This document shows, in pieces, positions 26,879 through 35,969 of a DNA stretch of 64,000 nt. The stretch spans positions 3,391,501 to 3,455,500 of the forward strand of contig NZ_CP098511.1 in assembly GCF_026222555.1 (NCBI RefSeq). The letters run 5' to 3'. Within the stretch, counting starts at the first letter, position 1. Each line of letters begins with the position of its first letter. Source of the DNA: Aquimarina sp. ERC-38 (GTDB lineage: Bacteria > Bacteroidota > Bacteroidia > Flavobacteriales > Flavobacteriaceae). The notes beneath the pieces are model-generated. The model saw only the letters and a list, made by a program, of their open reading frames with translations, ran no database searches and was not told the origin of the DNA. The translations under genes and the position numbers were made by a program.

Positions 26879-27575
26879 GTTATTAATTTTATTCTAGGGA
26901 AATACTAAATTACACAAAAACCGTAACTGTACAAACTTTTTGACATAAAAGTTAAGTAAATCTTAATTATTTTTTTAAACAGGTTAGCACAGCCTATCGA
27001 ATACTAATTGTAATATTTAAATAGTATACTGTTGTTCAAGTGATTAAATATATGTGTTGTTATGCTAGTTTAAAGTTTACTTTTAGAATTTTTATATTTT
27101 TAACTTTATTCCGTATAAGCTAGGTGAAAATTTTTCACTTTATATAATGTATTTATAGGTATATCCATAGTCTTCATAGTTTGTTTTATATTTAACAGGG
27201 TTGCAGAAAAAACTAACATCCCGGGTGTGTTGCTACTTATTAGTTTAGAGATTTCCATTCTAGAAATATTTCGTTTAATAAATACAATGCTTCAGTGGTT
27301 TATATTTATCTTAGGTCACTTAAGATGTTACTATAGTTTATACTTACAATGGTCTTCTTTGCTAACAATATAATACCATTATGTACATACTATATATTTT
27401 GTTAAGGTTTTTTGATCTTTTATTAAACAAAAAGTAACTTATTTAGGAATATGACAACAATTTTCAAGAATTATTGAGTTTTTTCAAGAATTGTGCAGAG
27501 TTTTCTTTAGTTTTAGGTGCTTTATGACATAAGCAATAAAATCCTCATTAAAAATTACACATTGTCACCCTTCTT
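26879..27575. promoter_or_regulatory. 700-bp AT-rich divergent region upstream of the glycogen operon
   Basis: A long gap by the standards of this window, between the minus-strand small gene and glgA. It is very AT-rich with no ORF of note. The last 115 bp hold a tandem 20-22-bp repeat (annotated separately). I could not place a full -33/-7 promoter pair with confidence. A long 5' leader or multiple regulator sites for the glg operon would explain its length, but this is inference. Confidence 0.5.
27461..27502 (+). repeat. tandem direct repeat about 75 bp upstream of glgA
   Basis: Two abutting copies, 27461-27480 and 27481-27502. Both begin TTTTCAAGAATT and end GAGTT; the second carries a two-base expansion (GTGCAGAG in place of ATTGAG). 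The position, 74 bp before the glgA start, suggests a tandem operator or activator site, though coding-neutral duplication is possible. Confidence 0.6.
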
Positions 27576-28997
27576 ATGGAAGTATTACATATTAGCTTTG
27601 AGTTCTATCCTTTAGCAAAAACAGGCGGTCTGGCTGACGTGGTCGGAGCTTTACCAAAATACTTAAACAACCTGGATATCTCGACGGGAGTTATTCTTCC
27701 TAAATATGATAAAAGTACTTTTCAGGATTTAAAAGTCATTAGTCAGACAGAAGGTACCGTATTGCTGGGTACAACAGAATACCTATATACTATTGAAGAA
27801 ATTAAAGATACCCGTTTTGAATTTCCGTTATATATAGTAGCTATACCTTCTTTACTCAATCGAGATCAAATGTACGGATATCCCGATGATGTAGAGCGCT
27901 TCCTTGGTTTTCAAATAGCTGTTCTACAGTGGATATTAACATTAAAAGATAAACCACAGATACTTCATTGTCATGATCATCATACCGGGTTGATTCCATT
28001 TATGAAAGATTATTGTTATGATTTTGAAGATTTAAAACCATTAAAAAGTATTATTACTATTCATAATGCACAATACCAGGGACAATTTGGGTATGAATAT
28101 GAACATTACCTCCCTTATTTCAACGAGGAAGATAAAGGCTTACTAGACTGGGATCAACTTATCAATCCATTGGCTACGGCTATAAAATGTGCTGATCGTG
28201 TGACTACGGTATCACCTACATACATGAGAGAGCTTCAACAATCGGCAGCAGGGCTAGAAGGTTTATTAGTACATGAAAAGAACAAGTGTATCGGTATTTT
28301 AAATGGAATTGATGCTACTTATTGGAACCCTAAAACTGATAGCTTATTAAAAGAGCCATACGACAGAAGAAATTTTATTTCCAAACGCAAAATACATAAA
28401 GAGTGGTTGTGTGATACCTATGGATTTATAAAGGAACTCCCGTTATTTATTTTTATCGGAAGGTTAGTTTATGAAAAAGGGGTCGACTTATTACCGGAAG
28501 TTATTGAGAAAATAATGCCACAAGCAAATTTAAATTTGTTACTTCTAGGTTCCGGAGATCAAGTTATTGCAGCAAATTTGAAAGCTGCTGCTCAAAAAGT
28601 GGGTACGCATTGTCAGGTTCATATTGGATATGACGAACAACTATCTCACCTTATGTATGCAGGAGGGGATTTTATTTTAATGCCATCCCGGGTAGAACCT
28701 TGTGGGCTCAATCAGATGTATGCTTTACGTTACGGTACTATCCCTGTTGTAAGGCGAACCGGAGGACTTCAAGATACAGTAGTGGATATTGGAGACGACG
28801 GTTACGGTATTTGTCATGCACAAGCTACCGTTACTGATATCTGTGAAGGTATTAGGCGAGCTGTTGAACTTTATAGTAATTCAAAATTCTATCGACAGAC
28901 CCAACGTAAAGCCATGCAAATAGATAATTCGTGGAATCATTCAGCTAAACAATATAAAACTCTATATCAGTCACTTATAAAATATATTCATGATTAA
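27576..28997 (+). CDS. glgA: glycogen synthase (GT5, ADP-glucose-dependent)
   Basis: A 473-residue GT5-family glycosyltransferase extending alpha-1,4-glucan from ADP-glucose. The N-terminal motif is SFEFYPLAKTGGLADVVGAL with the ADP-glucose-binding KTGGL at 14-18. The inter-domain DHHTGLIPF and the C-terminal GT-B nucleotide site MPSRVEPCGLNQMYALRYG (catalytic Glu in the EPCG region) and RRTGGLQDTV are all intact. Length matches bacterial GlgA. It is first in a compact operon: its stop overlaps the glgC start by 8 bp, implying translational coupling. The long upstream region probably holds the operon promoter. Confidence 0.95.
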   Translation: MEVLHISFEFYPLAKTGGLADVVGALPKYLNNLDISTGVILPKYDKSTFQDLKVISQTEGTVLLGTTEYLYTIEEIKDTRFEFPLYIVAIPSLLNRDQMYGYPDDVERFLGFQIAVLQWILTLKDKPQILHCHDHHTGLIPFMKDYCYDFEDLKPLKSIITIHNAQYQGQFGYEYEHYLPYFNEEDKGLLDWDQLINPLATAIKCADRVTTVSPTYMRELQQSAAGLEGLLVHEKNKCIGILNGIDATYWNPKTDSLLKEPYDRRNFISKRKIHKEWLCDTYGFIKELPLFIFIGRLVYEKGVDLLPEVIEKIMPQANLNLLLLGSGDQVIAANLKAAAQKVGTHCQVHIGYDEQLSHLMYAGGDFILMPSRVEPCGLNQMYALRYGTIPVVRRTGGLQDTVVDIGDDGYGICHAQATVTDICEGIRRAVELYSNSKFYRQTQRKAMQIDNSWNHSAKQYKTLYQSLIKYIHD

Positions 28998-30264
28998 TAA
29001 AAAAGTACTTGCAGTCATACTAGGGGGTGGACAAGGAACCCGTTTATCCCCTCTTACTGATGACAGATCAAAACCGGCGGTTTCTATTGCAGGAAAATAC
29101 AGACTGGTAGACATTCCTATTTCTAACTGTATTCATTATGATATAAAAAGGATGTTTGTGTTAACCCAGTTTAACTCGGCATCACTTAACCGACATATTA
29201 AAAATACGTATCGATTTAGCTCTTTTAGTAATGCTTTTGTAGACATTCTTGCTGCCGAACAAACGCCAAATAACAAAACCTGGTTCCAGGGAACAGCAGA
29301 TGCGGTTCGGCAATCTTTGCATCACTTATTAAATCATGAATTTGAATATGTGCTGATTCTATCCGGAGATCAGTTGTATCGGATGGACCTCGATCGTTTT
29401 TTACGAGAACACGAAGAAAAGAATGCTGAGATCACCGTAGCTACCATACCGGTGACCGCCGAAGAATCCCATGCTTTTGGTATATTAAAGACTGATGATA
29501 ATTTAAATATTTCATCCTTTATTGAAAAGCCTCCTTTAGATAAATTACCGGGTTGGGAATCCGAGGTAAGTCCGCAAATGAAAAAACAGGACAGAATTTA
29601 CTTGGCTTCCATGGGGATCTATATGTTTAACAGAGACTTATTAATTGATATCTTATCTAATACGGAAACCATAGATTTTGGGAAAGAAATTTTACCACAA
29701 TCCATAGGTAAACATAAAATTGCAGCCTATCAGTATGAAGGATACTGGACAGATATTGGTACCATACCCTCCTTTTTTGAAGCTAATATAGGATTAACTG
29801 ATCCTATTCCTGATTTTGACCTGTTTGACACCAGTAATTCAGTTTTAACCCGACCCAGAATATTACCTCCTTCTAAGATTATGAGTACTATGCTCAACAA
29901 AAGTATGATTGCAGACGGATGTATTATCAATGCCAAGGAAATTAGTAATTCAGTGATTGGGATACGATCCAGGATTGGTAAAGATACTGTAATTAATGAC
30001 ACGTATATGATTGGGGGTAATATCTACCAATCTCTTGAAGAAATGGAAGATGATAAAGAAAATAACCGTCCGTGTATCGGAGTAGGGGATCGCTGTGATA
30101 TATCTTATGCAATTATTGATAAAGATGCACGGATTGGAGATAATGTTGTTATAAAAGGTGGTAAGCATCTTGAAGATAAAGAAGAAGATACCTATGTCGT
30201 ACGAGATGGCGTAATTGTGATTCGTCGTCGGGCTATTATTCATAACGGAACTATTATTTCTTAA
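28990..30264 (+). CDS. glgC: glucose-1-phosphate adenylyltransferase
   Basis: A 424-residue ADP-glucose pyrophosphorylase, supplying ADP-glucose for GlgA. The nucleotidyltransferase signature LGGGQGTRLSPLTDDRSKPA is at residues 11-30, followed by YRLVDIPISNC. A substrate region reads FQGTADAVRQ, with FIEKPP and EGYWTDIGTIPSFFEANIGL downstream. The C-terminal 130 residues form a left-handed beta-helix (hexapeptide) domain. Regulatory allosteric residues cannot be judged by eye. It overlaps glgA by 8 bp and is followed 23 bp later by glgB, so the three are clearly one operon. Confidence 0.95.
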   Translation: MINKKVLAVILGGGQGTRLSPLTDDRSKPAVSIAGKYRLVDIPISNCIHYDIKRMFVLTQFNSASLNRHIKNTYRFSSFSNAFVDILAAEQTPNNKTWFQGTADAVRQSLHHLLNHEFEYVLILSGDQLYRMDLDRFLREHEEKNAEITVATIPVTAEESHAFGILKTDDNLNISSFIEKPPLDKLPGWESEVSPQMKKQDRIYLASMGIYMFNRDLLIDILSNTETIDFGKEILPQSIGKHKIAAYQYEGYWTDIGTIPSFFEANIGLTDPIPDFDLFDTSNSVLTRPRILPPSKIMSTMLNKSMIADGCIINAKEISNSVIGIRSRIGKDTVINDTYMIGGNIYQSLEEMEDDKENNRPCIGVGDRCDISYAIIDKDARIGDNVVIKGGKHLEDKEEDTYVVRDGVIVIRRRAIIHNGTIIS

Positions 30265-30287
30265 GTAGTTACAATAATTTAATATAT

Positions 30288-32192
30288 ATGGCAGACGTGC
30301 TTCCACATAGTTTATTTACTGATTTTGATATCGAATTATTTAAGGCAGGTAAGCATTATCGCCTTTTCGATAAATTTGGTTCTCATTTACTTACTAGAGA
30401 TGGCCAGGAAGGAACTTATTTTTCGGTTTGGGCACCTAACGCCAAACAAGTTTCAGTTACCGGAGACTTTAATTATTGGAATGACCAAGAGCATCTATTA
30501 AAAGTACGATGGGATTCTTCGGGGATTTGGGAAGGGTTCATACCGGGAATACAACAAGGTGCTTTATACAAATATAAAATTCAGTCCCAGGAAGGAACTT
30601 ATACTGAAAAAGCAGATCCTTATGCCCGTCGTTGTGAACACCCACCTAGTACCGCTTCTGTGGTTTGGAAAGATCATTATGAATGGAAGGATACTGATTG
30701 GCAACAAAATCGAGGTGAAAAAAATAGTCTAACTGCCCCCTTTTCAGTGTATGAAGTTCATTTACCTTCCTGGAGAAAAAAACCAGGAGAAAACCGCTCG
30801 TTATCTTACTACGAATTAGCAGACGAACTAGTAGCGTACCTCAAGGAAATGGAATTTACACACGTGGAGTTTATGCCGGTGATGGAATTTCCGTATGACC
30901 CTTCCTGGGGATACCAAATAACCGGATATTTTGCACCGACTTCCCGCTTAGGCTACCCGGAAGAACTTAAATACCTTATCGACCAATTGCATCAAAACGG
31001 TATCGGAATTATTTTGGACTGGGTACCCTCTCATTTTCCGGAAGACGCGCATGGACTTGGAAATTTTGACGGTTCGCATCTTTATGAACATCCGGACAAA
31101 CGAAGAGGGTACCACCCGGACTGGAAAAGCCTTATCTTTAATTACGGACGTAATGAGGTAAAAAGTTTTTTAATTAGTAATGCGATTTATTGGTTACAGA
31201 ATTATCATATTGACGGATTACGGGTAGATGCTGTTGCCTCGATGTTATTTTTAGATTATTCCCGTGAGGAAGGAGAATGGGAACCTAATATCTATGGCGG
31301 AAATGAAAACCTGGAAGCCATCGAGTTCTTAAAAGAATTAAATTTAGAAGTATATAAGAGTTTTCCTGATGTTCAAATGATTGCCGAAGAATCCACTTCT
31401 TTTTCCGGTGTTTCCAAACCGGTTTTTTTAGGGGGATTGGGGTTTGGCATGAAATGGATGATGGGGTGGATGAATGATACCTTGTTGTATTTTCAAAAAG
31501 AAACGGTATACCGTAATTATCACCATAATGATATCTCCTTTAGCTTGACCTATGCATTTGCTGAAAATTTTTTGCTACCCTTAAGCCATGATGAAGTGGT
31601 ACATGGCAAAGGAAGTATTATCGGGCGTATGCCAGGAGATGAATGGCAACAATTCGCTAATCTGAGGCTGTTATATTGCTATATGTTTACCCATCCCGGA
31701 ACTAAACTTCTGTTTATGGGATCAGAGTTTGGGCAACATGCAGAGTGGGATTTTAATGATCAACTGGATTGGTATGTTTTAGAATATAAATTTCACTATG
31801 GTGTAAAACAATTGGTTAAAGAGTTAAATGCTTTGTATAAAAAAGAAGAGGCTTTATATAAACATCAGTTTGATCAGCAGGGATTTGAATGGATTAGTTA
31901 TGACGACCATGAAAATTCGGTACTTAGTTATATCCGAAAAGGAGAGCATGAAAAAGATTGGGTCATTGTAATTTGTAATTTTACCCAAGTTCCTCGAACT
32001 GATTATCGTATAGGAGTTCCCAAAAAAGGTTCTTTAACTGAAATTTTTAACAGCGACGCCGATCGTTTTGCCGGAAGCGAGATGTCTTGTACTACCAAGG
32101 TGAAAATTGAGAAAATCGGATGGCAAGGAAGAACTCACAGTGCATCCGTCGAACTACCGCCATTAGCGGTTCGGATGTTTAAGATTTCTTAA
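30288..32192 (+). CDS. glgB: 1,4-alpha-glucan branching enzyme (GH13_9)
   Basis: A 634-residue branching enzyme that introduces alpha-1,6 branches into glycogen. An N-terminal CBM48 (YFSVWAPNAKQVSVTGDFNYW) precedes the GH13 barrel. Visible catalytic regions are the nucleophile Asp in HIDGLRVDAVASM (about residue 313), the acid/base Glu in MIAEEST (about 366) and the third Asp in LPLSHDEVVHGKGS (about 434). The C-terminal beta domain ends in ELPPLAVRMFKIS. The length is slightly shorter than E. coli GlgB because the extra N1 domain is absent, as in many bacteria. Confidence 0.95.
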   Translation: MADVLPHSLFTDFDIELFKAGKHYRLFDKFGSHLLTRDGQEGTYFSVWAPNAKQVSVTGDFNYWNDQEHLLKVRWDSSGIWEGFIPGIQQGALYKYKIQSQEGTYTEKADPYARRCEHPPSTASVVWKDHYEWKDTDWQQNRGEKNSLTAPFSVYEVHLPSWRKKPGENRSLSYYELADELVAYLKEMEFTHVEFMPVMEFPYDPSWGYQITGYFAPTSRLGYPEELKYLIDQLHQNGIGIILDWVPSHFPEDAHGLGNFDGSHLYEHPDKRRGYHPDWKSLIFNYGRNEVKSFLISNAIYWLQNYHIDGLRVDAVASMLFLDYSREEGEWEPNIYGGNENLEAIEFLKELNLEVYKSFPDVQMIAEESTSFSGVSKPVFLGGLGFGMKWMMGWMNDTLLYFQKETVYRNYHHNDISFSLTYAFAENFLLPLSHDEVVHGKGSIIGRMPGDEWQQFANLRLLYCYMFTHPGTKLLFMGSEFGQHAEWDFNDQLDWYVLEYKFHYGVKQLVKELNALYKKEEALYKHQFDQQGFEWISYDDHENSVLSYIRKGEHEKDWVIVICNFTQVPRTDYRIGVPKKGSLTEIFNSDADRFAGSEMSCTTKVKIEKIGWQGRTHSASVELPPLAVRMFKIS

Positions 32193-32322
32193 CTACTAAA
32201 TTCATCTAAAACTAATATATTTTTTCAAACGTTTTCGCTTAAATTCTCTTAATAACTACTAGCAAATAAAATTTTTAATTACCAATAGTTATTGTTCTTT
32301 TACTAATTGGAAAAAAAAAGTT

Positions 32323-34731
32323 ATGATATTAAATACGGAATTAGAAGTAAAAGGAAATATGTTTCCGGGGAAGGTAGTATCGTACTCTCACCTGGTTGAT
32401 AAAATCAATTTTGCTTCGGAAAATGGGGTCTTATTACAAATTACCATTTTAAGGGGGAGTGTTGTTCGTTTTCGATATGCTACTGATAATAATTTTGAAC
32501 AGGATTTCTCCTATGCGATCAGTGAAACTGCCGTAAAAGGATACAGTTTACTAGAAGTCGAAGAATTAGAAGATTCATATCAAATTGTTACTAAAAAATT
32601 AAAGATTTTAGTGACTAAAGTGGATATGAGGGTAACGATAAAAGATCATAATGATAAAATTATTCTTCAGGATGAATTAGGCTTTCACTATGAACAAAGT
32701 TATGAGTTCGGTGGAAATATCGTAAAGATGAGTAAAGTAGCTCCGCAGAGCGAATGTTACTATGGCCTGGGCGATAAGCCGATGCATTTAAACTTAAAAG
32801 GGAAGCGTGTACATAACTGGGCTACCGATCAATATGCTTTTGGCAAAGATCAGGACCCGTTGTACAAAGCAGTTCCTTTTTATATTGGATTGCATGATCA
32901 GAAAGCCTACGGAGTGTTTTTTGATAACACTTTTAAGTCCTATTTTGACTTCTGTCAGGAACGTCGTAATGTAACCAGTTTCTGGGCGCACGGAGGAGAA
33001 ATGAATTATTATTTCTTTTATGGTCCGGATATGCAGGAAGTTATTACTCGCTATACCGATCTTACCGGAAAGCCTGAGTTACCACCACTATGGGCATTAG
33101 GTTACCATCAGTGTAAATGGAGTTATTATCCGGAAAGTCGAGTAAAAGAAGTTGCTAATAAATTCAGGGAATTACAAATTCCATGTGATGCCATCTACCT
33201 GGATATTGACTACATGGATGGTTTCCGTTGTTTTACCTGGGATAAAGAATATTTCCCTGATCCGAAACGAATGGTAAAAGAACTGGCAGATGATGGGTTT
33301 AAAACGATTGTAATTATAGATCCCGGAATTAAAATTGACGAAGATTATTGGGTTTATCAAGAAGCAATAGAAAAAGATTACTTCTGTAAACGTGCGGATG
33401 GTCCTTACATGCGCGGAAAAGTATGGCCGGGCGAATGTTTCTTTCCGGATTATACCAATCCGGAAGTCCGAGAATGGTGGGCAGGCCTTTTTAAAGAGTT
33501 AGTAGATGAAATAGGAGTAAAGGGCGTTTGGAATGATATGAACGAACCTGCGGTCATGGACGTACCTGGAAAAACCTTTCCTAACGATGTACGCCATGAC
33601 TATGATGGTAATGCTTGTAGTCATCGCAAGGCACATAATATCTACGGAACCCAGATGGCACGGGCTACGTATGAAGGAGTTAAGCGCTTTGCTTATCCCT
33701 TACGACCCTTCGTTATTACAAGATCAGCCTACTCGGGAGCGCAACGTTATACCAGTTCCTGGACCGGGGATAATATTGCTACCTGGGAGCATTTATACAT
33801 TGCAAATGTACAGGCGCAACGTATGAGCATGAGTGGGATGTCTTTTACCGGTAGTGATATCGGGGGATTTGCTGAGCAGCCTACGGGAGAACTTTATGCC
33901 CGATGGATTCAGCTAGGGGTATTTCATCCTTTTTGCAGAACCCATTCTTCCGGAGATCATGGTGATCAGGAACCCTGGACATTTGGCCCGGAAGTAGTAG
34001 ACGTTACGCGTAAATACGTTTCACTACGTTACGAATTGTTACCTTATTTATATACCATGTTTTGGGAATATGCAACCGAAGGAATCCCCATGTTAAAATC
34101 TTTGGTTTTATACGATCAGGAAGATACGCAAACTAATTACCGTACGGATGAATTTGTCTTTGGAAACCAAATTTTAGTGTGTCCGATCCAGGAACCTAAT
34201 GCATTGGGTCGAAGAATGTTTATTCCACGTGGTAACTGGTACAATTACTGGACACATGAATATGTAGAAGGTGGTTTAGAACAATGGGTAGACGCTCCGT
34301 TGGATACCATTCCTTTATTTGTAAAAGAAGGAGCTATTATTCCAAAATATCCGGTACAGCAATATGTGGGAGAAAAGAAAATCGAAGAACTGTTATTAGA
34401 ATTATACTATAAAAAAGGTAATAAGGAAACTTCTCAGGTATATGAAGATGAACAGGACGGATATGATTATACAAAAGGCAGGTATAGCCTTCGTAGCTTT
34501 TCATTTACCGGAAAAGAAGATGAAGTTATCATTCAGCAACATATCACAGGTTCTTATGTTACCGAATATGAAAAAATGCGCTTTAAATTGATCGGTGTTC
34601 CCTTTCAATTAGAGTCGGTAGAAATTGATAACGTTACGGTAAACCTGTCTGAAGTAGAATACAATTTGGAACAACAAACTTTATTAGTACCTAAAGACTT
34701 TAATGTACTGCATTTGGTAGGAAAGAAGTGA
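32323..34731 (+). CDS. GH31 alpha-glucosidase
   Basis: An 802-residue glycoside hydrolase releasing terminal alpha-glucose. An N-terminal beta-sandwich covers about 1-240, with YGLGDKPMHLNLKG as a galactose-mutarotase-like signature. The barrel then begins PPLWALGYHQCKWSYYP. The catalytic nucleophile is the Asp in GVWNDMNEPAVMD (about residue 405) and the acid/base is the Asp in SSWTGDNIATWEHL (about 482). No signal peptide, so cytoplasmic. Coming last in the glycogen operon after a 130-bp gap, it probably trims maltodextrins or glycogen ends. No glycogen phosphorylase or debranching gene is adjacent. Confidence 0.92.
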   Translation: MILNTELEVKGNMFPGKVVSYSHLVDKINFASENGVLLQITILRGSVVRFRYATDNNFEQDFSYAISETAVKGYSLLEVEELEDSYQIVTKKLKILVTKVDMRVTIKDHNDKIILQDELGFHYEQSYEFGGNIVKMSKVAPQSECYYGLGDKPMHLNLKGKRVHNWATDQYAFGKDQDPLYKAVPFYIGLHDQKAYGVFFDNTFKSYFDFCQERRNVTSFWAHGGEMNYYFFYGPDMQEVITRYTDLTGKPELPPLWALGYHQCKWSYYPESRVKEVANKFRELQIPCDAIYLDIDYMDGFRCFTWDKEYFPDPKRMVKELADDGFKTIVIIDPGIKIDEDYWVYQEAIEKDYFCKRADGPYMRGKVWPGECFFPDYTNPEVREWWAGLFKELVDEIGVKGVWNDMNEPAVMDVPGKTFPNDVRHDYDGNACSHRKAHNIYGTQMARATYEGVKRFAYPLRPFVITRSAYSGAQRYTSSWTGDNIATWEHLYIANVQAQRMSMSGMSFTGSDIGGFAEQPTGELYARWIQLGVFHPFCRTHSSGDHGDQEPWTFGPEVVDVTRKYVSLRYELLPYLYTMFWEYATEGIPMLKSLVLYDQEDTQTNYRTDEFVFGNQILVCPIQEPNALGRRMFIPRGNWYNYWTHEYVEGGLEQWVDAPLDTIPLFVKEGAIIPKYPVQQYVGEKKIEELLLELYYKKGNKETSQVYEDEQDGYDYTKGRYSLRSFSFTGKEDEVIIQQHITGSYVTEYEKMRFKLIGVPFQLESVEIDNVTVNLSEVEYNLEQQTLLVPKDFNVLHLVGKK

Positions 34732-34798
34732 AAACAGGAATAAATTAAATGTCTGATTAACTTTTTTCCAGATGTTTTTAGAAATTTATTAAGGTGAG

Positions 34799-34836
34799 AA
34801 GAGGAAATTTAGTGACGATACTAAATTTCCTCTTTT
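34799..34836 (+). terminator. strong Rho-independent terminator ending the glycogen operon
   Basis: A perfect 13-bp stem, GAGGAAATTTAGT (34801-34813) with ACTAAATTTCCTC (34820-34832), a 6-nt loop, then TTTT. A-T pairs at 34799-34800/34833-34834 lengthen it. It lies 70 bp after the GH31 stop and ends the glgA-glgC-glgB-GH31 transcript. The rest of the 34732-35063 gap holds the promoter of the next gene. Confidence 0.9.
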
Positions 34837-35024
34837 AATAAATGGTAAGTACTGGGTCTGGTAAAGTAAATAGTCAACCCTGTTTTATCAGACAGTTATT
34901 TGTAACTTATTATTAACAGTTTGTTAGCTATCCAACTTATACTGCTACCACATCATACATACGAACCATACCATAACAGTTAACATAATTTATGATTGGA
35001 ACGTTTCCTCTTCACAATATTTGT

Positions 35025-35032
35025 AATTTTGA
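35025..35032 (+). promoter_or_regulatory. candidate -7 promoter element TAATTTTG
   Basis: TAATTTTG matches the Bacteroidota -7 consensus TAnnTTTG exactly, 31 bp before the M48 peptidase start. The upstream -33 element is weak (GTTT at 35004-35007 with a 17-bp spacer). A plausible promoter, unproven. Confidence 0.4.
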
Positions 35033-35063
35033 TTTTTATAATAAAGAATAGAACATTACAATC

Positions 35064-35885
35064 ATGAAAATCACCAAAATTTTATATTTAATAGTTGTTT
35101 TAACTATTGTAAATGCGTGTGCTACCAATCCTTTTACTGGAAAGAAGACGTTAGCTATTGTACCTAATTCTCAAATATTACCTGCTGCCTTTCAACAATA
35201 TGATCAATTTTTAAAAGAAAACAAAGTGGTTACCGGCACAAATGAAGCAGAACTGATCAAAAGAGTGGGTCAAAAAATATCCAAAGCTTCCGAAAGATGG
35301 TTAAATGCAAACGGACATCCGGAATATTTAGAAGGATATTCATGGGAATATAACTTAGTTAAAAATGAGGCAGTGAACGCCTGGTGTATGCCCGGGGGTA
35401 AAATTGTATTTTATACTGGTATTATGCCCATTGCCAAAACAGAAGCCGGAATTGCAGCGGTTATGGGTCACGAAGTAGCTCATGCTCTTGCTAATCATGG
35501 TCAGCAACGGATGAGCGCAGGCCAAATACAACAACTAGCAGCTGTAGGAACTAGTGTGGCTGTAAGTGGTAAAAGTCAGGCGACACAACAGCTAGTAGGA
35601 ACTGCTTTTGGGTTAGGAACCCAGTTTGGGGTAATGTTACCCTTTAGTCGTAGTCATGAAACCGAAGCAGATAAAATTGGATTAACCTTAATGGCTATTG
35701 CCGGATACAATCCGGACGAGGCGGCAAATCTATGGCAACGTATGAAAGCTAATAGCGGTGGACAAGCACCACCGGAATTTATGAGTACGCATCCTTCTAA
35801 TGACACCCGGATCGCAAACTTAACCGCTTGGGCTCCTGCTGCAAAGATAGAAGCTAAAAAATTTGGTGTTACTAGCTTTAAGTAA
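35064..35885 (+). CDS. M48-family zinc metallopeptidase lipoprotein
   Basis: A 273-residue envelope protein. The SPII lipobox is VNAC with Cys19, so it is lipid-anchored in the periplasm or outer membrane. The zinc motif HEVAH is at residues 136-140 (GHEVAHALANHG), and the third ligand is the Glu in SRSHETEADKIGL. This is the BepA/LoiP-like branch, which degrades misfolded outer-membrane proteins and assists LPS-transport assembly in Gammaproteobacteria. The C-terminal THPSNDTRIANL is a typical tail of the family. Single gene with its own promoter candidate upstream and a terminator after the stop. Confidence 0.92.
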   Translation: MKITKILYLIVVLTIVNACATNPFTGKKTLAIVPNSQILPAAFQQYDQFLKENKVVTGTNEAELIKRVGQKISKASERWLNANGHPEYLEGYSWEYNLVKNEAVNAWCMPGGKIVFYTGIMPIAKTEAGIAAVMGHEVAHALANHGQQRMSAGQIQQLAAVGTSVAVSGKSQATQQLVGTAFGLGTQFGVMLPFSRSHETEADKIGLTLMAIAGYNPDEAANLWQRMKANSGGQAPPEFMSTHPSNDTRIANLTAWAPAAKIEAKKFGVTSFK

Positions 35886-35927
35886 TTGTAAACTTATTAG
35901 TTTCTTATAAATATATTAGTATTTTAG

Positions 35928-35957
35928 AAGCCGTTCTTACTTTTAGGAACGGTTTTT
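35928..35957 (+). terminator. Rho-independent terminator after the M48 gene
   Basis: CCGTTC at 35931-35936 pairs with GAACGG at 35947-35952, a 10-nt loop and a run of five T after the stem. The stem extends outward with A-T and G-T pairs. It lies between the M48 stop and the next start at 35970. Confidence 0.8.
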
Positions 35958-35969
35958 ATTTTATTATGT

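Noticed and set aside
27361..27440. Bacteroidota -7 element upstream of glgA (TATATTTTG-like)
   Set aside because: The word does not match TAnnTTTG in register and no -33 element is at the right spacing.
29950..30306. Minus-strand frame of 118 codons opposite glgC
   Set aside because: Shadow of the conserved glgC beta-helix region, Asn/Ile/Tyr-rich low-information product.
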